A stretch of DNA of 64,000 bases from NCBI GenBank assembly GCA_963677825.2, contig CAXXEF010000001.1, positions 1,054,001-1,118,000 of the forward strand, written 5' to 3'. The position numbers were made by a program, and so were the translations under genes. Below, piece by piece: positions 47,446 through 55,930 of this stretch (position 1 is its first letter; every line of letters begins with the position of its first letter). Under the pieces are notes generated by a model that saw only the letters and a program-made list of their open reading frames with translations, made no database searches and was not told the DNA's origin. This stretch comes from Sporobacter sp963677825 (GTDB lineage: Bacteria > Bacillota > Clostridia > Oscillospirales > Oscillospiraceae).

Positions 47446-47483
47446 AAGAAACGCTTTCCCCGCAGCGCCGTCATTTGATCGGC

Positions 47484-47781
47484 CCGGCGCGGGGCAAGGC
47501 TGCACTAGTCGGGGAGTCAGCGGTGCCCTGTTACCTGCAACCCGCTATAGCAGGGATGAATTCCGGCTCCAGGATTTGTGGTGTATTGTCTGAGCCCGGT
47601 AAGCAGTGATGACAAGCCGGTCTTGCGCAACGTCGATTCGTGAACCATGTCAGGCGGGGAACCGAGCAGCATTAAGCGAAATTCTGCGTGTGCCGCAAGG
47701 CTACCGGCTTCGAGCCGGCTGCCGTTGTTTACGGGTATACTGCACTTTCAAGAGCCGGTGTGCAGCCTTGCCGCGCGCCGG
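47484..47781 (+). ncRNA. ffs: Signal recognition particle RNA, long form with Alu domain
   Basis: The 5' and 3' ends pair (CCGGCGCGGGGCAAGG with CCTTGCCGCGCGCCGG). The Alu domain GGGGAGTCAGCGGTGCCCTG is near the 5' end. The apical S domain has GTGAACCATGTCAGGCGGGG and GAGCAGCATTAAGC, the conserved Ffh-binding region. At about 298 bases it is the long Bacillus/Clostridium type. The 5' end of the primary transcript may lie a little upstream. ORFs across this stretch are spurious. Confidence 0.92.
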
Positions 47782-47901
47782 CGTCGGGGCAATCAGCGCT
47801 TCCTTTCTTTCGCCTCGCGGCGAAAATCCATTTTGCGCCGTTGCTCCTTCTTTCCGACAGGAACCCGCTTCGATGGGCTTCCCGCCGGATTGCGAAGGCT
47901 T

Positions 47902-47930
47902 AGCCCGATGAAATCATCGGGCTGTTTTGA
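47902..47930 (+). terminator. Terminator before dnaX
   Basis: AGCCCGATGA, loop AA, TCATCGGGCT, then GTTTT. Ends the SRP RNA transcription unit. The 120 bases between show nothing else. Confidence 0.8.
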
Positions 47931-48011
47931 TGTGTAGCGACGTTTTCATGTTTGATTTTTAACCCGGCGCATACTATAATTATCTTATATTTTACAACGG
48001 AGGGCGCGGCG

Positions 48012-49676
48012 ATGTATCAGGCTTTATACAGAAAATGGCGCCCAAAAACTTTTGGCGATGTCGTCGGGCAAGCGCATATTACCGACACGCTGCGGCGGCA
48101 GGTCGCCGGCGATCGGCTGTCGCATGCGTATTTGTTTGTCGGCACACGCGGGACGGGCAAAACATCGTGTGCGAAGATTCTCGCCAAGGCCGTCAATTGC
48201 CTCGATCCGCAGGACGGCGACCCGTGCGGCAAATGCCGCAGCTGCGTCGGTATTGACGACGGCAGCATCCTCGACGTGCTCGAGCTGGACGCGGCGTCCA
48301 ACAACGGCGTCGATAACGTGCGCGCCCTGCGCGACGAAGCCGTCTACTCTCCTGCTGCCGTTAAAAAACGCGTCTACATCGTCGACGAGGTGCATATGCT
48401 TTCGGCGGCGGCGTTCAACGCGCTGCTGAAAATTCTTGAAGAACCGCCGGCGCACCTGATGTTCATCTTAGCGACGACGGAACTGCACAAGGTGCCTGCA
48501 ACGATTTTATCACGCTGTCAGCGGCATCTGTTCAAGCGCATCACGCCAGAGGACATCGCCGCGCGGCTGACAGACGTCGCTGCGCGCGAGAACCTGACGC
48601 TTACAGACAGCGCGGCTGATTTACTCGCCCGGCTCGGCGACGGTGCCCTGCGTGATGCGCTGTCGCTGCTCGATCAGTGCGCCTGGGCAGAAACGATCGA
48701 CGACGCGCGTGTTCAGTCCGCGCTCGGTCTGATGGGCCGCACCAGCGCCGTCGCGCTGCTCGACGCCGTCACCGGCGGCAGCACGGCCTCGGCGCTCGAA
48801 ATGCTCGACCGGCTCTATGCCGACGGCAAGGTCATGTCCGCCATTCTGGAGGAACTGCTCAACCTTGTGCGCGACACCCTTGTTACCGCACTGATGCCGT
48901 CCGGCGGCCAGGGGCTTTTGACGGGCGGCTACGACAGCGCGGATTTAACACGGCTGGCTCAAACGCTTACCAAAGAGCGGCTTTTATACATGGCCGACGT
49001 TTTACGCGCCGCGCTAACCGACTTTACCAAAGGCTCCGACAGCCGGATCGGCGTCGAACTGTGTCTGCTGCGCCTCAGTGATGCAGCACTCACGTCTGAG
49101 CCGTCAGCGCTGGCAGCTCGGATCAGCGATTTAGAGCAGCATGGCTGCACGCCTGCCGTCGCGGACGGCTCGGCGGCGGTCACCGCGGTCAAACAGGCCG
49201 AGCCGGTGCCGATGTCCAAACCGCCCCGGAAACCGGCGCCGGAACCGTCGGCCGAGGCTCAGCAGCCTGAAATATCCAAGCCCCCAGCACAAGAGCCCGT
49301 AGCGTCCGAATCGCCCCCGTCAGCCCCGTCAGATTCATCAACCCCGGCAGCGCCGGCCGACACCGGCGATGTAAATGATTTCTGGACGGCACTGGTCAAA
49401 ACGTTTGAAAGCGATATGTCCATTTACACCTGGCTGAGCGACCCAGCGCAAGCCTCGGGTCAGGTCGAAGGCAACATGCTGACGATCCGCATGAAAGACC
49501 CCTTCGCCGTCGAGCGGTTCAAAGCGGAAGCCATTTCTACCGTCATCCGGCAAAACGCCTCGCAGCAGTTCGGCAGTCCCATCGGTGTGCGTTTTGTGTT
49601 GGACGGCGACGCGTCGGGTTCACGCAGCGATCCACTCGACAAATTCCGAGATAACCCGATTTTTAAATTTCAATAG
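48012..49676 (+). CDS. dnaX: DNA polymerase III subunits gamma and tau
   Basis: Clamp-loader ATPase of the replisome, 554 residues. Walker A GTRGTGKTS, zinc-binding CLDPQDGDPCGKCRSC (C-x8-C-x2-C-x2-C), Walker B VDEVHML and sensor 1 LATTEL. A Pro/Ala/Glu-rich linker (about 385-445) precedes the C-terminal domain. ATG 48012 has GGAGGG upstream; the ORF open from 47952 is non-coding before that. I saw no obvious frameshift site for a separate gamma form. Followed by ybaB, as usual in Firmicutes. Confidence 0.95.
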   Translation: MYQALYRKWRPKTFGDVVGQAHITDTLRRQVAGDRLSHAYLFVGTRGTGKTSCAKILAKAVNCLDPQDGDPCGKCRSCVGIDDGSILDVLELDAASNNGVDNVRALRDEAVYSPAAVKKRVYIVDEVHMLSAAAFNALLKILEEPPAHLMFILATTELHKVPATILSRCQRHLFKRITPEDIAARLTDVAARENLTLTDSAADLLARLGDGALRDALSLLDQCAWAETIDDARVQSALGLMGRTSAVALLDAVTGGSTASALEMLDRLYADGKVMSAILEELLNLVRDTLVTALMPSGGQGLLTGGYDSADLTRLAQTLTKERLLYMADVLRAALTDFTKGSDSRIGVELCLLRLSDAALTSEPSALAARISDLEQHGCTPAVADGSAAVTAVKQAEPVPMSKPPRKPAPEPSAEAQQPEISKPPAQEPVASESPPSAPSDSSTPAAPADTGDVNDFWTALVKTFESDMSIYTWLSDPAQASGQVEGNMLTIRMKDPFAVERFKAEAISTVIRQNASQQFGSPIGVRFVLDGDASGSRSDPLDKFRDNPIFKFQ

Positions 49677-49723
49677 CGCCCGTACACAATGCGGCTGTTA
49701 ATTATATGCAAGGAGTGACAACA

Positions 49724-50068
49724 ATGGCAAAAGGCGGATTTCGCGGCACCCCCGGCGGCGGTGGCGGCATGAACATGAACATGATCAAGCAAGCGCAGAA
49801 GATGCAGGCCGACATGATGAAAATGCAGGCCGAGATGGAAGAAAAGACGTATACGGCCACAGTCGGCGGCGGCGTCGTAACGGCGACGGTTAACGGCAAG
49901 CACGAGCTCACAAAGCTCGACATCGATCCAGAAGCCGTCGATCCCGACGACGTTGAAATGCTTACCGATATGATCACGGCGGCTGTCAATGAGGCGATGC
50001 GTCAGGCTGACACGACGATGAGCGAGAGCATGTCGAAGCTGACAGGCGGTCTTAACCTCGGTTTTTAA
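49724..50068 (+). CDS. Nucleoid-associated protein, YbaB/EbfC family
   Basis: A 114-residue dimeric DNA-binding protein. The Gly-rich Met-rich start leads into IKQAQKMQADMMKMQAEMEEKTYTA, cited here by its Lys/Gln/Met helix, and the GGGVVTATVNGKHELTKLDIDPE beta region. AAGGAG precedes ATG 49724. The usual neighbour recR is missing after it. Confidence 0.93.
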   Translation: MAKGGFRGTPGGGGGMNMNMIKQAQKMQADMMKMQAEMEEKTYTATVGGGVVTATVNGKHELTKLDIDPEAVDPDDVEMLTDMITAAVNEAMRQADTTMSESMSKLTGGLNLGF

Positions 50069-50085
50069 CGCTTAACATCTGAAAT

Positions 50086-50118
50086 AAACCGGCAGAACTC
50101 CATTCTGCCGGTTTGATA
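50086..50118 (+). terminator. Terminator of dnaX-ybaB
   Basis: AAACCGGCAGAA, loop CTCCA, TTCTGCCGGTTT. Confidence 0.8.
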
Positions 50119-50137
50119 TTTTCCGAAAGGAGCGGCG

Positions 50138-50608
50138 ATGAAAACAGTCCATACCCTAGCCTCGCCGATCGGCACGCTATGGCTTGCCGAAGCACACGGC
50201 GCGCTGACCGATGTATCCTTCCGCGCGGTTGACGGCCGCGACGGTACGTCGCCGGTACTCGAACAGGCGGCGGCGCAGCTCCGGGAATACTTCGCCGGCA
50301 CGCGGCAAGTATTCGATCTGCCGCTTACCCCATCCGGCACGCCGTTTCGATTAGCTGTCTGGCAGGCGCTCAGCGATATCCCGTACGGCCAGACGCGTTC
50401 GTATAAAGACATCGCCATCTCTGTTGACTGCCCCAAAGGTTTTCGCGCCGTCGGACAGGCCAACCATCACAATCCGATCGCGATTATCGTGCCGTGCCAC
50501 CGCGTCATCAGCGCCGACGGCACGCTCGGCGGTTACGGCGGCGGTCTGGACATCAAAAGCGCGCTGCTCGCGCTGGAACAGGACAATCTTGAAAAAGCGC
50601 AGCCATAA
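50138..50608 (+). CDS. ogt: Methylated-DNA--protein-cysteine methyltransferase
   Basis: A 156-residue suicide repair protein that removes O6-alkyl groups from guanine. The acceptor Cys is in IIVPCHRVI, with the helix-turn-helix DIPYGQTRSYKDIAI and the Asn hinge VGQANHHNPIAI. GGTLGGYGGGLDIKSALL is the normal C-terminal region. AAAGGAG precedes the ATG. It has its own terminator. Confidence 0.94.
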   Translation: MKTVHTLASPIGTLWLAEAHGALTDVSFRAVDGRDGTSPVLEQAAAQLREYFAGTRQVFDLPLTPSGTPFRLAVWQALSDIPYGQTRSYKDIAISVDCPKGFRAVGQANHHNPIAIIVPCHRVISADGTLGGYGGGLDIKSALLALEQDNLEKAQP

Positions 50609-50624
50609 CCGGCTGCGCTTTTTA
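50592..50624. terminator. Terminator overlapping the ogt stop
   Basis: AAAAGCGCAGCC, loop ATAACC, GGCTGCGCTTTTT. Convergent with the M23 gene and probably serves both. Confidence 0.85.
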
Positions 50625-50656
50625 TATGTAATGGGAGCAGAAATGCTCCCTCGATT

Positions 50657-51913
50657 TTACGGCAGCAATGTCGCCGGATCAACAGGCGTACCGTCAACGC
50701 GGATCTCAAAATGCAGATGGACGCCGCTGGCGACGCCTGTTTCGCCCATGTGCGCGATGACCTGACCCTGTGCCACGCGTTCGCCCGGCGTGACGAGAAC
50801 CTCACAACAGTGTCCGTAGTAGGTCACGTCGCCATCATCGTGCTGCACCTTGACCAGCAGGCCGTAACCGCCGCACCAGTCGGCGTATACGACCTCTCCC
50901 CCGTCGGCAGCGACGATATCTTCGCCATAAAAGCTGCCGATGTCAATGCCCTGATGGTTGGACGATCCAAAGCCGGTGCGCGGGCCGAAGCCCGACGTCA
51001 CGACGCCCTCCGCCGGCCAGATATACGCACCGGTCGACGCCGTCACCGGCCTTGGCGCCGAGCCGACGGCTTTAACCTCCGTCACCGGCTCGACAGTGAC
51101 GGTGATGCCGGCAATCTGGCTGGATTTTGGTACGCCGTTCACGCACAGCGTATCGACTTCGACACACTGCTCACCAGCGATACCCCCGGTTACGACACGC
51201 GTTGTGCCCTCGTACAGCTCGGCGTCGGTATAATAGGACGTACTGTACGGCACGGCCTCGGTGTACACGGTGCGCTCCGTCGTCTCGACCGTCAGACGCA
51301 CCGACGACGCGGTGTTCTCCGGATCAAGCAGCGTGCGCACTTCATCGGATTCGCGGGCGAAATCCTCGCCGATGAAGCGGCTGCGCACGGTTATGGTCTG
51401 TAAAAACCGCGCCGACGTCGTCCGTTCATTCGTATAGGCGCTCAGCATTTCGTCCAGGACCGTATCGAACGCCGCCGGATCGTCGGACGCGCCGACCGCG
51501 ACACCGTCGACCTCCAGCACATACAATTCTGCGACGCCGTCAACATTTTCGAGGATGGCGCTTTTGATATTCTCGGCGCCGTCTGTCTCGCTGCCAAAGG
51601 CAGCCGCAACAGATATCGCGTCGTCGAGCGCGTAATCATGCCCAAGCAGCTCACGCAACTGCACCTGTGCATCTGTTACGACAGATTTGACTTCTTTCAT
51701 GCTTCCGACGCTGCCAATCGGCACACCATTATAATAAACGGCATAGACTGCCTGCGAGCCGATCAGCACTGCGGCCAGCATCACGGCCAGCACAAGTGTA
51801 AAAACGGCCGTTGCCGTCAGCCTCTTTTTTGACGCCGGATGTCTGAAAAACGGCCGCGTACAGACAAACGGCCTGAACGGCGCCGGGTAGGACTTCATTT
51901 CTGCTTGTTTCAC
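50657..51913 (-). CDS. M23 family peptidase with G5 domain, membrane-anchored
   Basis: 418 residues. A cytoplasmic N-terminus of about 35 residues precedes one transmembrane helix (about 36-60). An uncharacterised extracellular region follows, then a G5 domain (about 205-285, ERTVYTEAVPYSTSYYTDAEL...). The LytM/M23 metallo-endopeptidase follows (about 300-418), with HQGIDIG supplying two zinc ligands and HLHFEI the catalytic His region. It cuts peptidoglycan cross-links or, in sporulating Clostridia, may act in spore morphogenesis like SpoIIQ-type proteins. Intact active site. Confidence 0.9.
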   Translation of the reverse strand: MKQAEMKSYPAPFRPFVCTRPFFRHPASKKRLTATAVFTLVLAVMLAAVLIGSQAVYAVYYNGVPIGSVGSMKEVKSVVTDAQVQLRELLGHDYALDDAISVAAAFGSETDGAENIKSAILENVDGVAELYVLEVDGVAVGASDDPAAFDTVLDEMLSAYTNERTTSARFLQTITVRSRFIGEDFARESDEVRTLLDPENTASSVRLTVETTERTVYTEAVPYSTSYYTDAELYEGTTRVVTGGIAGEQCVEVDTLCVNGVPKSSQIAGITVTVEPVTEVKAVGSAPRPVTASTGAYIWPAEGVVTSGFGPRTGFGSSNHQGIDIGSFYGEDIVAADGGEVVYADWCGGYGLLVKVQHDDGDVTYYGHCCEVLVTPGERVAQGQVIAHMGETGVASGVHLHFEIRVDGTPVDPATLLP

Positions 51914-52066
51914 GGTATCACCTCAAATGGATAGGCGCGACCCTCCCGGTAACACAACAGTTACCAATAGTTACATATTGTAACAAGGCGTATGGTACAT
52001 ATTTTTTTCGGCGTTGTCAAATCGGACGCACTGAAAAACACCGGTGTCGGACAGGCAAAAAGTCAA

Positions 52067-52095
52067 AAAGGACGCCCCCTCCAGGGTCGTCCTTT
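52067..52095 (-). terminator. Terminator downstream of sigK
   Basis: On the minus strand AAAGGACG...CGTCCTTTTT with a 13-base loop, about 105 bases past the sigK stop. Confidence 0.6.
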
Positions 52096-52201
52096 CGATC
52101 ATATATCCACCGTATGCCGCTTGTCTGACACTGCTCGTCACCGAGGGTCAACAGTATCCGACAGGCCGCTGACAATCCAGTAGCCGGATTTTTGTGCAGT
52201 G

Positions 52202-52897
52202 CTACAAATCTAAGTCCTCAAAACAACGGCGCAGCTTTTCGAGCGCCTTTTTTTCAATCCGCGAGACGTAGGAACGGCTGATACCGCAGATGGCGGCAAT
52301 CTCCCGCTGTGTTTTAGGCAGCTTATTGTTCAGCCCGTAGCGCATACAGACGATCTCGGCTTCGCGCTCGGTCAGTGCGTTGTTGATAAAACGAAACAGC
52401 TGGACACACGTATCCCGCGAATTGAGGTTGTCGAGCATGTCGTCCTCAACGCTGATCACGTCCATGAGCGATAGGCTGTTGCCGTCTTTGTCGGTATCGA
52501 TCGAATCGGACAGCGACAAATCCCCCGCCGACTTTTTAAGGCTTCTGAAATGCATCAGAATCTCATTTTCAATACAGCGGCTGACGTAGGTCGCCAGCCG
52601 AACGCGCCGGTCGGGATTATACGTCGAGATGCCCTTAATCAGCCCGATCGTACCGATCGAGATCAAGTCGTCCTGCTCGCTTGTTTGCGTATAGTATTTC
52701 TTGATAATATGCGCCACGAGGCGCAGGTTGCGCTCAATCAGTACATTTCTGGCATCCATGTCGCCCTGCATAAACAGCTGGATGTATTTTTGCTCCTCAG
52801 CCGCAGACAGCGGCTTCGGGAACGAGCCGGATCCCTCGGACATCCGCAGCATCAGAAACGGACTGATCAACAAAATAGAAAAAGTCGCCCAGAGCAT
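52202..52897 (-). CDS. sigK: Sporulation sigma factor K
   Basis: A 231-residue late mother-cell sigma factor. The N-terminal 20 or so residues (MLWATFSILLISPFLML) are hydrophobic, matching the pro-sequence cleaved by SpoIVFB. Then FPKPLSAAEEQKYIQL, region 2 (DLISIGTIGLIKGISTY, CIENEILMHFRSLKK) and region 4 (KTQREIAAICGISRSYVSRIEKKALEKL). The gene is one uninterrupted reading frame with no skin-like insertion. The long start at 52897 has only a weak GGTGG; starting at Met16 (52852) would delete the pro-sequence. It is expected to drive spoVFAB. Confidence 0.93.
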   Translation of the reverse strand: MLWATFSILLISPFLMLRMSEGSGSFPKPLSAAEEQKYIQLFMQGDMDARNVLIERNLRLVAHIIKKYYTQTSEQDDLISIGTIGLIKGISTYNPDRRVRLATYVSRCIENEILMHFRSLKKSAGDLSLSDSIDTDKDGNSLSLMDVISVEDDMLDNLNSRDTCVQLFRFINNALTEREAEIVCMRYGLNNKLPKTQREIAAICGISRSYVSRIEKKALEKLRRCFEDLDL

Positions 52898-52960
52898 ACA
52901 CGCACCACCAAAATCGAGTTTGGTACAGTGTATTCTGACGCTATTTGTCCATATACATCG

Positions 52961-52994
52961 GTAAGCGGCGTACTTTCAGCACGCCGCTTACCGG
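52961..52994 (-). terminator. Hairpin beyond the SLOG gene
   Basis: GGTAAGCGGCGT with its complement, nine-base loop, little T run. Lies just past the stop of the minus-strand SLOG gene and may end its transcript or stabilise it. Confidence 0.5.
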
Positions 52995-53008
52995 ATTGTT
53001 ATACTGCG

Positions 53009-53518
53009 TTACGGTTTGATCTGGATAATCTCAAGCCCTTGCGACTGCGCATAGCCGACCGTCTGCATCGTGCCGCCGAAGCGTCCGTCGTACACCGCAA
53101 TCAGCAGCGACGACTTGTCCACCATGTAGTGGTTTCGTCTCATCATACACACCGGCGTATAGCGCCGGCTGACGCAGGTCTCCGTGTCGCATTGCGCAAT
53201 CAGATTAAAATACCGGCTGCGCTGCTTTTCGTTCCACTTTGCCGCCTGATCTTCACACGGGATCGCCGCCTCGAGCGTGACGTCGGGGTGATCTTCTTTA
53301 AGCGACAGAACTGCTTCACAAAAATAAGTATCGCTGCCAAGCGCCATACCGCAGACGAAGCGCCGGATCCCCGACGAATAAGCAGCAGATACCGTGTCCC
53401 TGAGCTTCTGCTTCAGGCGGACGCAGCGGTCGTCTTCTTCTATATAGCCCCACGGCAGTTTCTCAGGTCTGTACCCAGAAAAACAGCAGGTACCATCCCG
53501 AGTTGTTATATTCTCCAT
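53009..53518 (-). CDS. SLOG-family protein (YpsA/DUF1273-like)
   Basis: A 169-residue protein with the CCFSGYRPEKLPW start, the RRFVCGMALGSDTYFCEAVL segment and a late GGTMQTVGYAQ motif, matching the SLOG (nucleotide-ligand-binding Rossmann) superfamily near YpsA. Such proteins are proposed to bind nucleotide-derived ligands; the cellular role is unclear. A TATTCTCCATATG region shows GGAG before the ATG. Confidence 0.78.
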   Translation of the reverse strand: MENITTRDGTCCFSGYRPEKLPWGYIEEDDRCVRLKQKLRDTVSAAYSSGIRRFVCGMALGSDTYFCEAVLSLKEDHPDVTLEAAIPCEDQAAKWNEKQRSRYFNLIAQCDTETCVSRRYTPVCMMRRNHYMVDKSSLLIAVYDGRFGGTMQTVGYAQSQGLEIIQIKP

Positions 53519-53643
53519 ATGCTCTCCAACAATTTTATCCTAACTAATAATTGTTCTTATCTTTTATTTTAAGCTTTGATTTTAGATTTGTCAAAAAATA
53601 GTTGCATAATTTTTGTCATTATTTCCCTTGAATAAAATAACAG

Positions 53644-53671
53644 TTGCACAATTTATCAATTATGCTATAAT
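53644..53671 (+). promoter_or_regulatory. Promoter of the FMN riboswitch-ribU unit
   Basis: TTGCAC, 16 bases, TATAAT, ending 25 bases before the aptamer. Confidence 0.75.
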
Positions 53672-53695
53672 AAATTCAAACATCTGAATATCGAT

Positions 53696-53818
53696 GTCTT
53701 CGGGGCAGGGTGAAATTCCCGATCGGCGGTATAGTCCGCGAGCAACGTGCGCATTCCGCGCGCAGAGCAGAATTGGTGTAACTCCAATACCGACAGTTAT
53801 AGTCTGGATGGAAGAAGA
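53696..53818 (+). promoter_or_regulatory. FMN riboswitch (RFN element)
   Basis: The conserved blocks are in order: TCTTCGGGGCAGGGTGAAAT, TCCCGATCGGCGGT, AGTCCGCGAGC, AGAGCAGAATTGGTGTAA, ACCGACAGT, AGTCTGGATGGAAGAAG. The aptamer closes on itself (CTTC with GAAG). A terminator follows, so high FMN would stop transcription of the riboflavin transporter gene. Confidence 0.97.
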
Positions 53819-53850
53819 TAAGTCAAGCTTTTTGCTTTGGCTTTTTTGCG
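53819..53850 (+). terminator. Riboswitch-controlled terminator
   Basis: AAGTCAAGC pairs with GCTTTGGCTT (one bulge, one G-U) followed by TTTTTT, 55 bases before the ribU start. Confidence 0.8.
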
Positions 53851-53903
53851 CACCTGGAAGACGTATCTTTCAGGTGTTTATACTTTATTTGGAGGTTTTA
53901 TCT

Positions 53904-54473
53904 GTGAAACTCACAACCCGTAAACTTGTCCTGATGGCCCTGTTGATCGCTGTATCGATCGCGCTGGTGTACATCGTCCGCTTCCCTATTTTCCCCGCCG
54001 CGCCCTACCTTGAATATGATCCGGCCGACATCCCGATCCTGATCGGTGCGTTCGCTTTCGGCCCTGTCGCCGGCATCATCATTGCCGTCATTGCATGCGC
54101 TGTTCAGGCGCTGACGGTCAGCGCCGCCGGCGGCATCTACGGCTTCATCATGCACCTGATTGCCACGTCGACGCTTGTCGTTGTTGCGAGCACGATCTAC
54201 CGCGTCCGCCACACGCGCACAGGAGCAGTCATCGGCCTTGCCAGCGGTACAATCGCCATGGCTGGCATAATGATGGTCGCCAACCACTTCGTAACGCCAT
54301 TTTATACCGGCGCGCCAACCGAAGCCATCGACGCAATGCTGCTGCCGATCATCATGCCGTTCAACCTGATCAAAGCCGGCGCCAATTCGATCATTACGTT
54401 TCTTGTATATAAGGTCGTCTCAAAGCATATTATCCATGCCGAACCGAAAACCACAGCCGACAAACCTGCTTGA
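53904..54473 (+). CDS. ribU: Riboflavin ECF transporter S component
   Basis: 189-residue membrane protein with about six hydrophobic segments, which captures riboflavin for a group II ECF importer. The KLVLMALLIAVSIALVYIVRFPIFP start (Ala-rich helix 1), EYDPADIPILIGAFAFGP and the NHFVTPFYTGAP loop are typical of RibU. Initiates at GTG 53904, eight bases after GGAGG. The upstream FMN riboswitch confirms the substrate class. Confidence 0.95.
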   Translation: MKLTTRKLVLMALLIAVSIALVYIVRFPIFPAAPYLEYDPADIPILIGAFAFGPVAGIIIAVIACAVQALTVSAAGGIYGFIMHLIATSTLVVVASTIYRVRHTRTGAVIGLASGTIAMAGIMMVANHFVTPFYTGAPTEAIDAMLLPIIMPFNLIKAGANSIITFLVYKVVSKHIIHAEPKTTADKPA

Positions 54474-54498
54474 CGGCCGCATCCAACAAAATAAGCAG

Positions 54499-54530
54499 AT
54501 ACCGGCGCCGTGCGGCGCCGGTATTCGTTT
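54499..54530 (+). terminator. Terminator of ribU
   Basis: ATACCGGCGCC, short loop, GGCGCCGGTAT, then TCGTTTT. Confidence 0.8.
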
Positions 54531-54538
54531 TGCGCCGC

Positions 54539-54847
54539 TTAATCGATATACGGCAGCATATCTTTGTCCGTCATATTGCGTACTGTCGGTGCTTTGACGC
54601 CCGGCGTACTGGTCGGTGACAGGCTCGGCGACGCGGTCATTGTGCTGCGACGTGTTGTGCCGCCGGCCGGATTCGGTGTCATCGTCGTTTTGGGTGAATT
54701 CATCGGCCCATACGGATCATACGTCGTACCGTACGGCGTCTCGTATTCGCCGTCCGGCAGCACACCGGGGACAGTGGACGACATGTTGCAGCCGGTCATA
54801 AGCACCGTCGTCGCAATTGCCACTAACAACAGAATAATTTTTTTCAT
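54539..54847 (-). CDS. Small lipoprotein, unknown function
   Basis: 102 residues. The lipoprotein signal peptide MKKIILLLVAIATTVLMTGC has an LMTGC lipobox. The mature part is low complexity, rich in Pro, Thr, Gly, Ser and Tyr (PYGTTYDPYGPM...), with no recognisable domain. Probably a surface lipoprotein in a sporulating clostridium. GGAGGA precedes the ATG. Confidence 0.75.
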   Translation of the reverse strand: MKKIILLLVAIATTVLMTGCNMSSTVPGVLPDGEYETPYGTTYDPYGPMNSPKTTMTPNPAGGTTRRSTMTASPSLSPTSTPGVKAPTVRNMTDKDMLPYID

Positions 54848-54964
54848 ATTCTCCTCCTGCTCGATCTCATCCGCGCAGCGGATGGAAGATGTTTTGCAGG
54901 TTTATTATGTTCTCCAGCACAATATTTACTATGTCATATACTGGCAGCAGCGCATTTGGATAAT

Positions 54965-54991
54965 AAAAAACCGCCCTGAGCAGGCGGTTTT
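54965..54991 (-). terminator. Terminator of the 55.0 kb gene
   Basis: AAAACCGCC, seven-base loop, GGCGGTTTTTTATT on the minus strand. Confidence 0.85.
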
Positions 54992-55005
54992 CATGTTAAT
55001 ATCGG

Positions 55006-55668
55006 TCACACGGTCCATTCGCTGTGGAGGATGACCGTGAGCATCAGCTGCCCGTCGTATTCCTCGAAACCGAGGCGCAGGCTGCTCCAGTCAAGCCCTT
55101 CGGCGTCTGCATCTGTACCGGCGACGTGGAAGTCGACAAAGCGTGTGCTGGGGAATACTTCGGTGATGTTTTCCAGCGCATTGCCGGACTGAATGATCGC
55201 ATCGACGCCGATTTTATCGGCTTGTGTGTAATCTTCATCAAATACGAAGGTTTTAAAATAGTCAGAAGGTGTCAGCTCGATCGGATTATCGTTGCCGTCA
55301 TATTTGCCCCAGACGTATGTGTTCGTGTCCTCTGCTAAGCCCTCGACCCGACTAACCGTGAAATTTTGGTTCACGCTTGGTGCAATCGTTGCATACGGAG
55401 AGAAAAGGACGCCATATTCCGGATGCACGACGGCGGCAAGACTTCTAAAATCATTGTTTTTAATGTACTCAAGCACTTTAAATGCATAGGCAGTCAACTC
55501 TTCACTCGTCGCAGAAGCACCGAGCATTGGTGTCTCGGCGGGGTTTCGGTCTCCAACTATTTTAACAAACGGCGCTTCGCCCTTAGCATAATAAACGCCG
55601 AGCGCCGCTGTCAAACCGACAGCAACACCGACAATGACGAGCAGCACACTTAAAATTACCTTTTTCAA
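55006..55668 (-). CDS. Membrane-anchored or exported protein, unknown function
   Basis: 220 residues. An N-terminal hydrophobic segment MKKVILSVLLVIVGVAVGLTAALG is an uncleaved anchor or signal peptide. The extracellular part has KVLEYIKNNDFRSLAAVVHPEYGVLFSPYATI, a pattern reminiscent of secreted clostridial proteins of the NTF2-like type, and ends in LDWSSLRLGFEEYDGQLMLTVILH. I do not recognise the family with certainty. A single-gene unit with a clear terminator. Confidence 0.7.
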   Translation of the reverse strand: MKKVILSVLLVIVGVAVGLTAALGVYYAKGEAPFVKIVGDRNPAETPMLGASATSEELTAYAFKVLEYIKNNDFRSLAAVVHPEYGVLFSPYATIAPSVNQNFTVSRVEGLAEDTNTYVWGKYDGNDNPIELTPSDYFKTFVFDEDYTQADKIGVDAIIQSGNALENITEVFPSTRFVDFHVAGTDADAEGLDWSSLRLGFEEYDGQLMLTVILHSEWTV

Positions 55669-55828
55669 TGGTCACCAGCTTTCGGATAGGGTCTTAAAAA
55701 CCAGCGGTTTCTATTGTTTTTCAGGATACTTGAACGTCTTATTAATTGCAACAACAATAATTTACAAAAGTAACAATACATATATCTTTTTAGATTATTA
55801 ATAAACTAAAAACAAACATGCTAGGTAC

Positions 55829-55857
55829 TTGACATCACAACGCCATAGTGCTAAATT
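55829..55857 (+). promoter_or_regulatory. Promoter of the hrcA-grpE-dnaK-dnaJ operon
   Basis: TTGACA, 17 bases, TAAATT, overlapped downstream by CIRCE. Confidence 0.82.
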
Positions 55858-55861
55858 ATGA

Positions 55862-55888
55862 TTAGCACTCATAAGTCGAGAGTGCTAA
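55862..55888 (+). promoter_or_regulatory. CIRCE operator (HrcA binding site)
   Basis: TTAGCACTC, nine bases, GAGTGCTAA: an exact match to the CIRCE consensus. Lies just after the -10, so bound HrcA blocks the start of transcription. Confidence 0.98.
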
Positions 55889-55930
55889 AACGTCGCCCCG
55901 CCGCACTCACCCGCCGGAAGGACAGCAGTT

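Noticed and set aside
47606..47937. Overlapping ORFs of 70-100 codons
   Set aside because: They cross the SRP RNA and its terminator; no ribosome binding sites.
52202..52897. Interrupted sigK (skin element)
   Set aside because: The reading frame is continuous from pro-sequence to region 4, and no recombinase is nearby.
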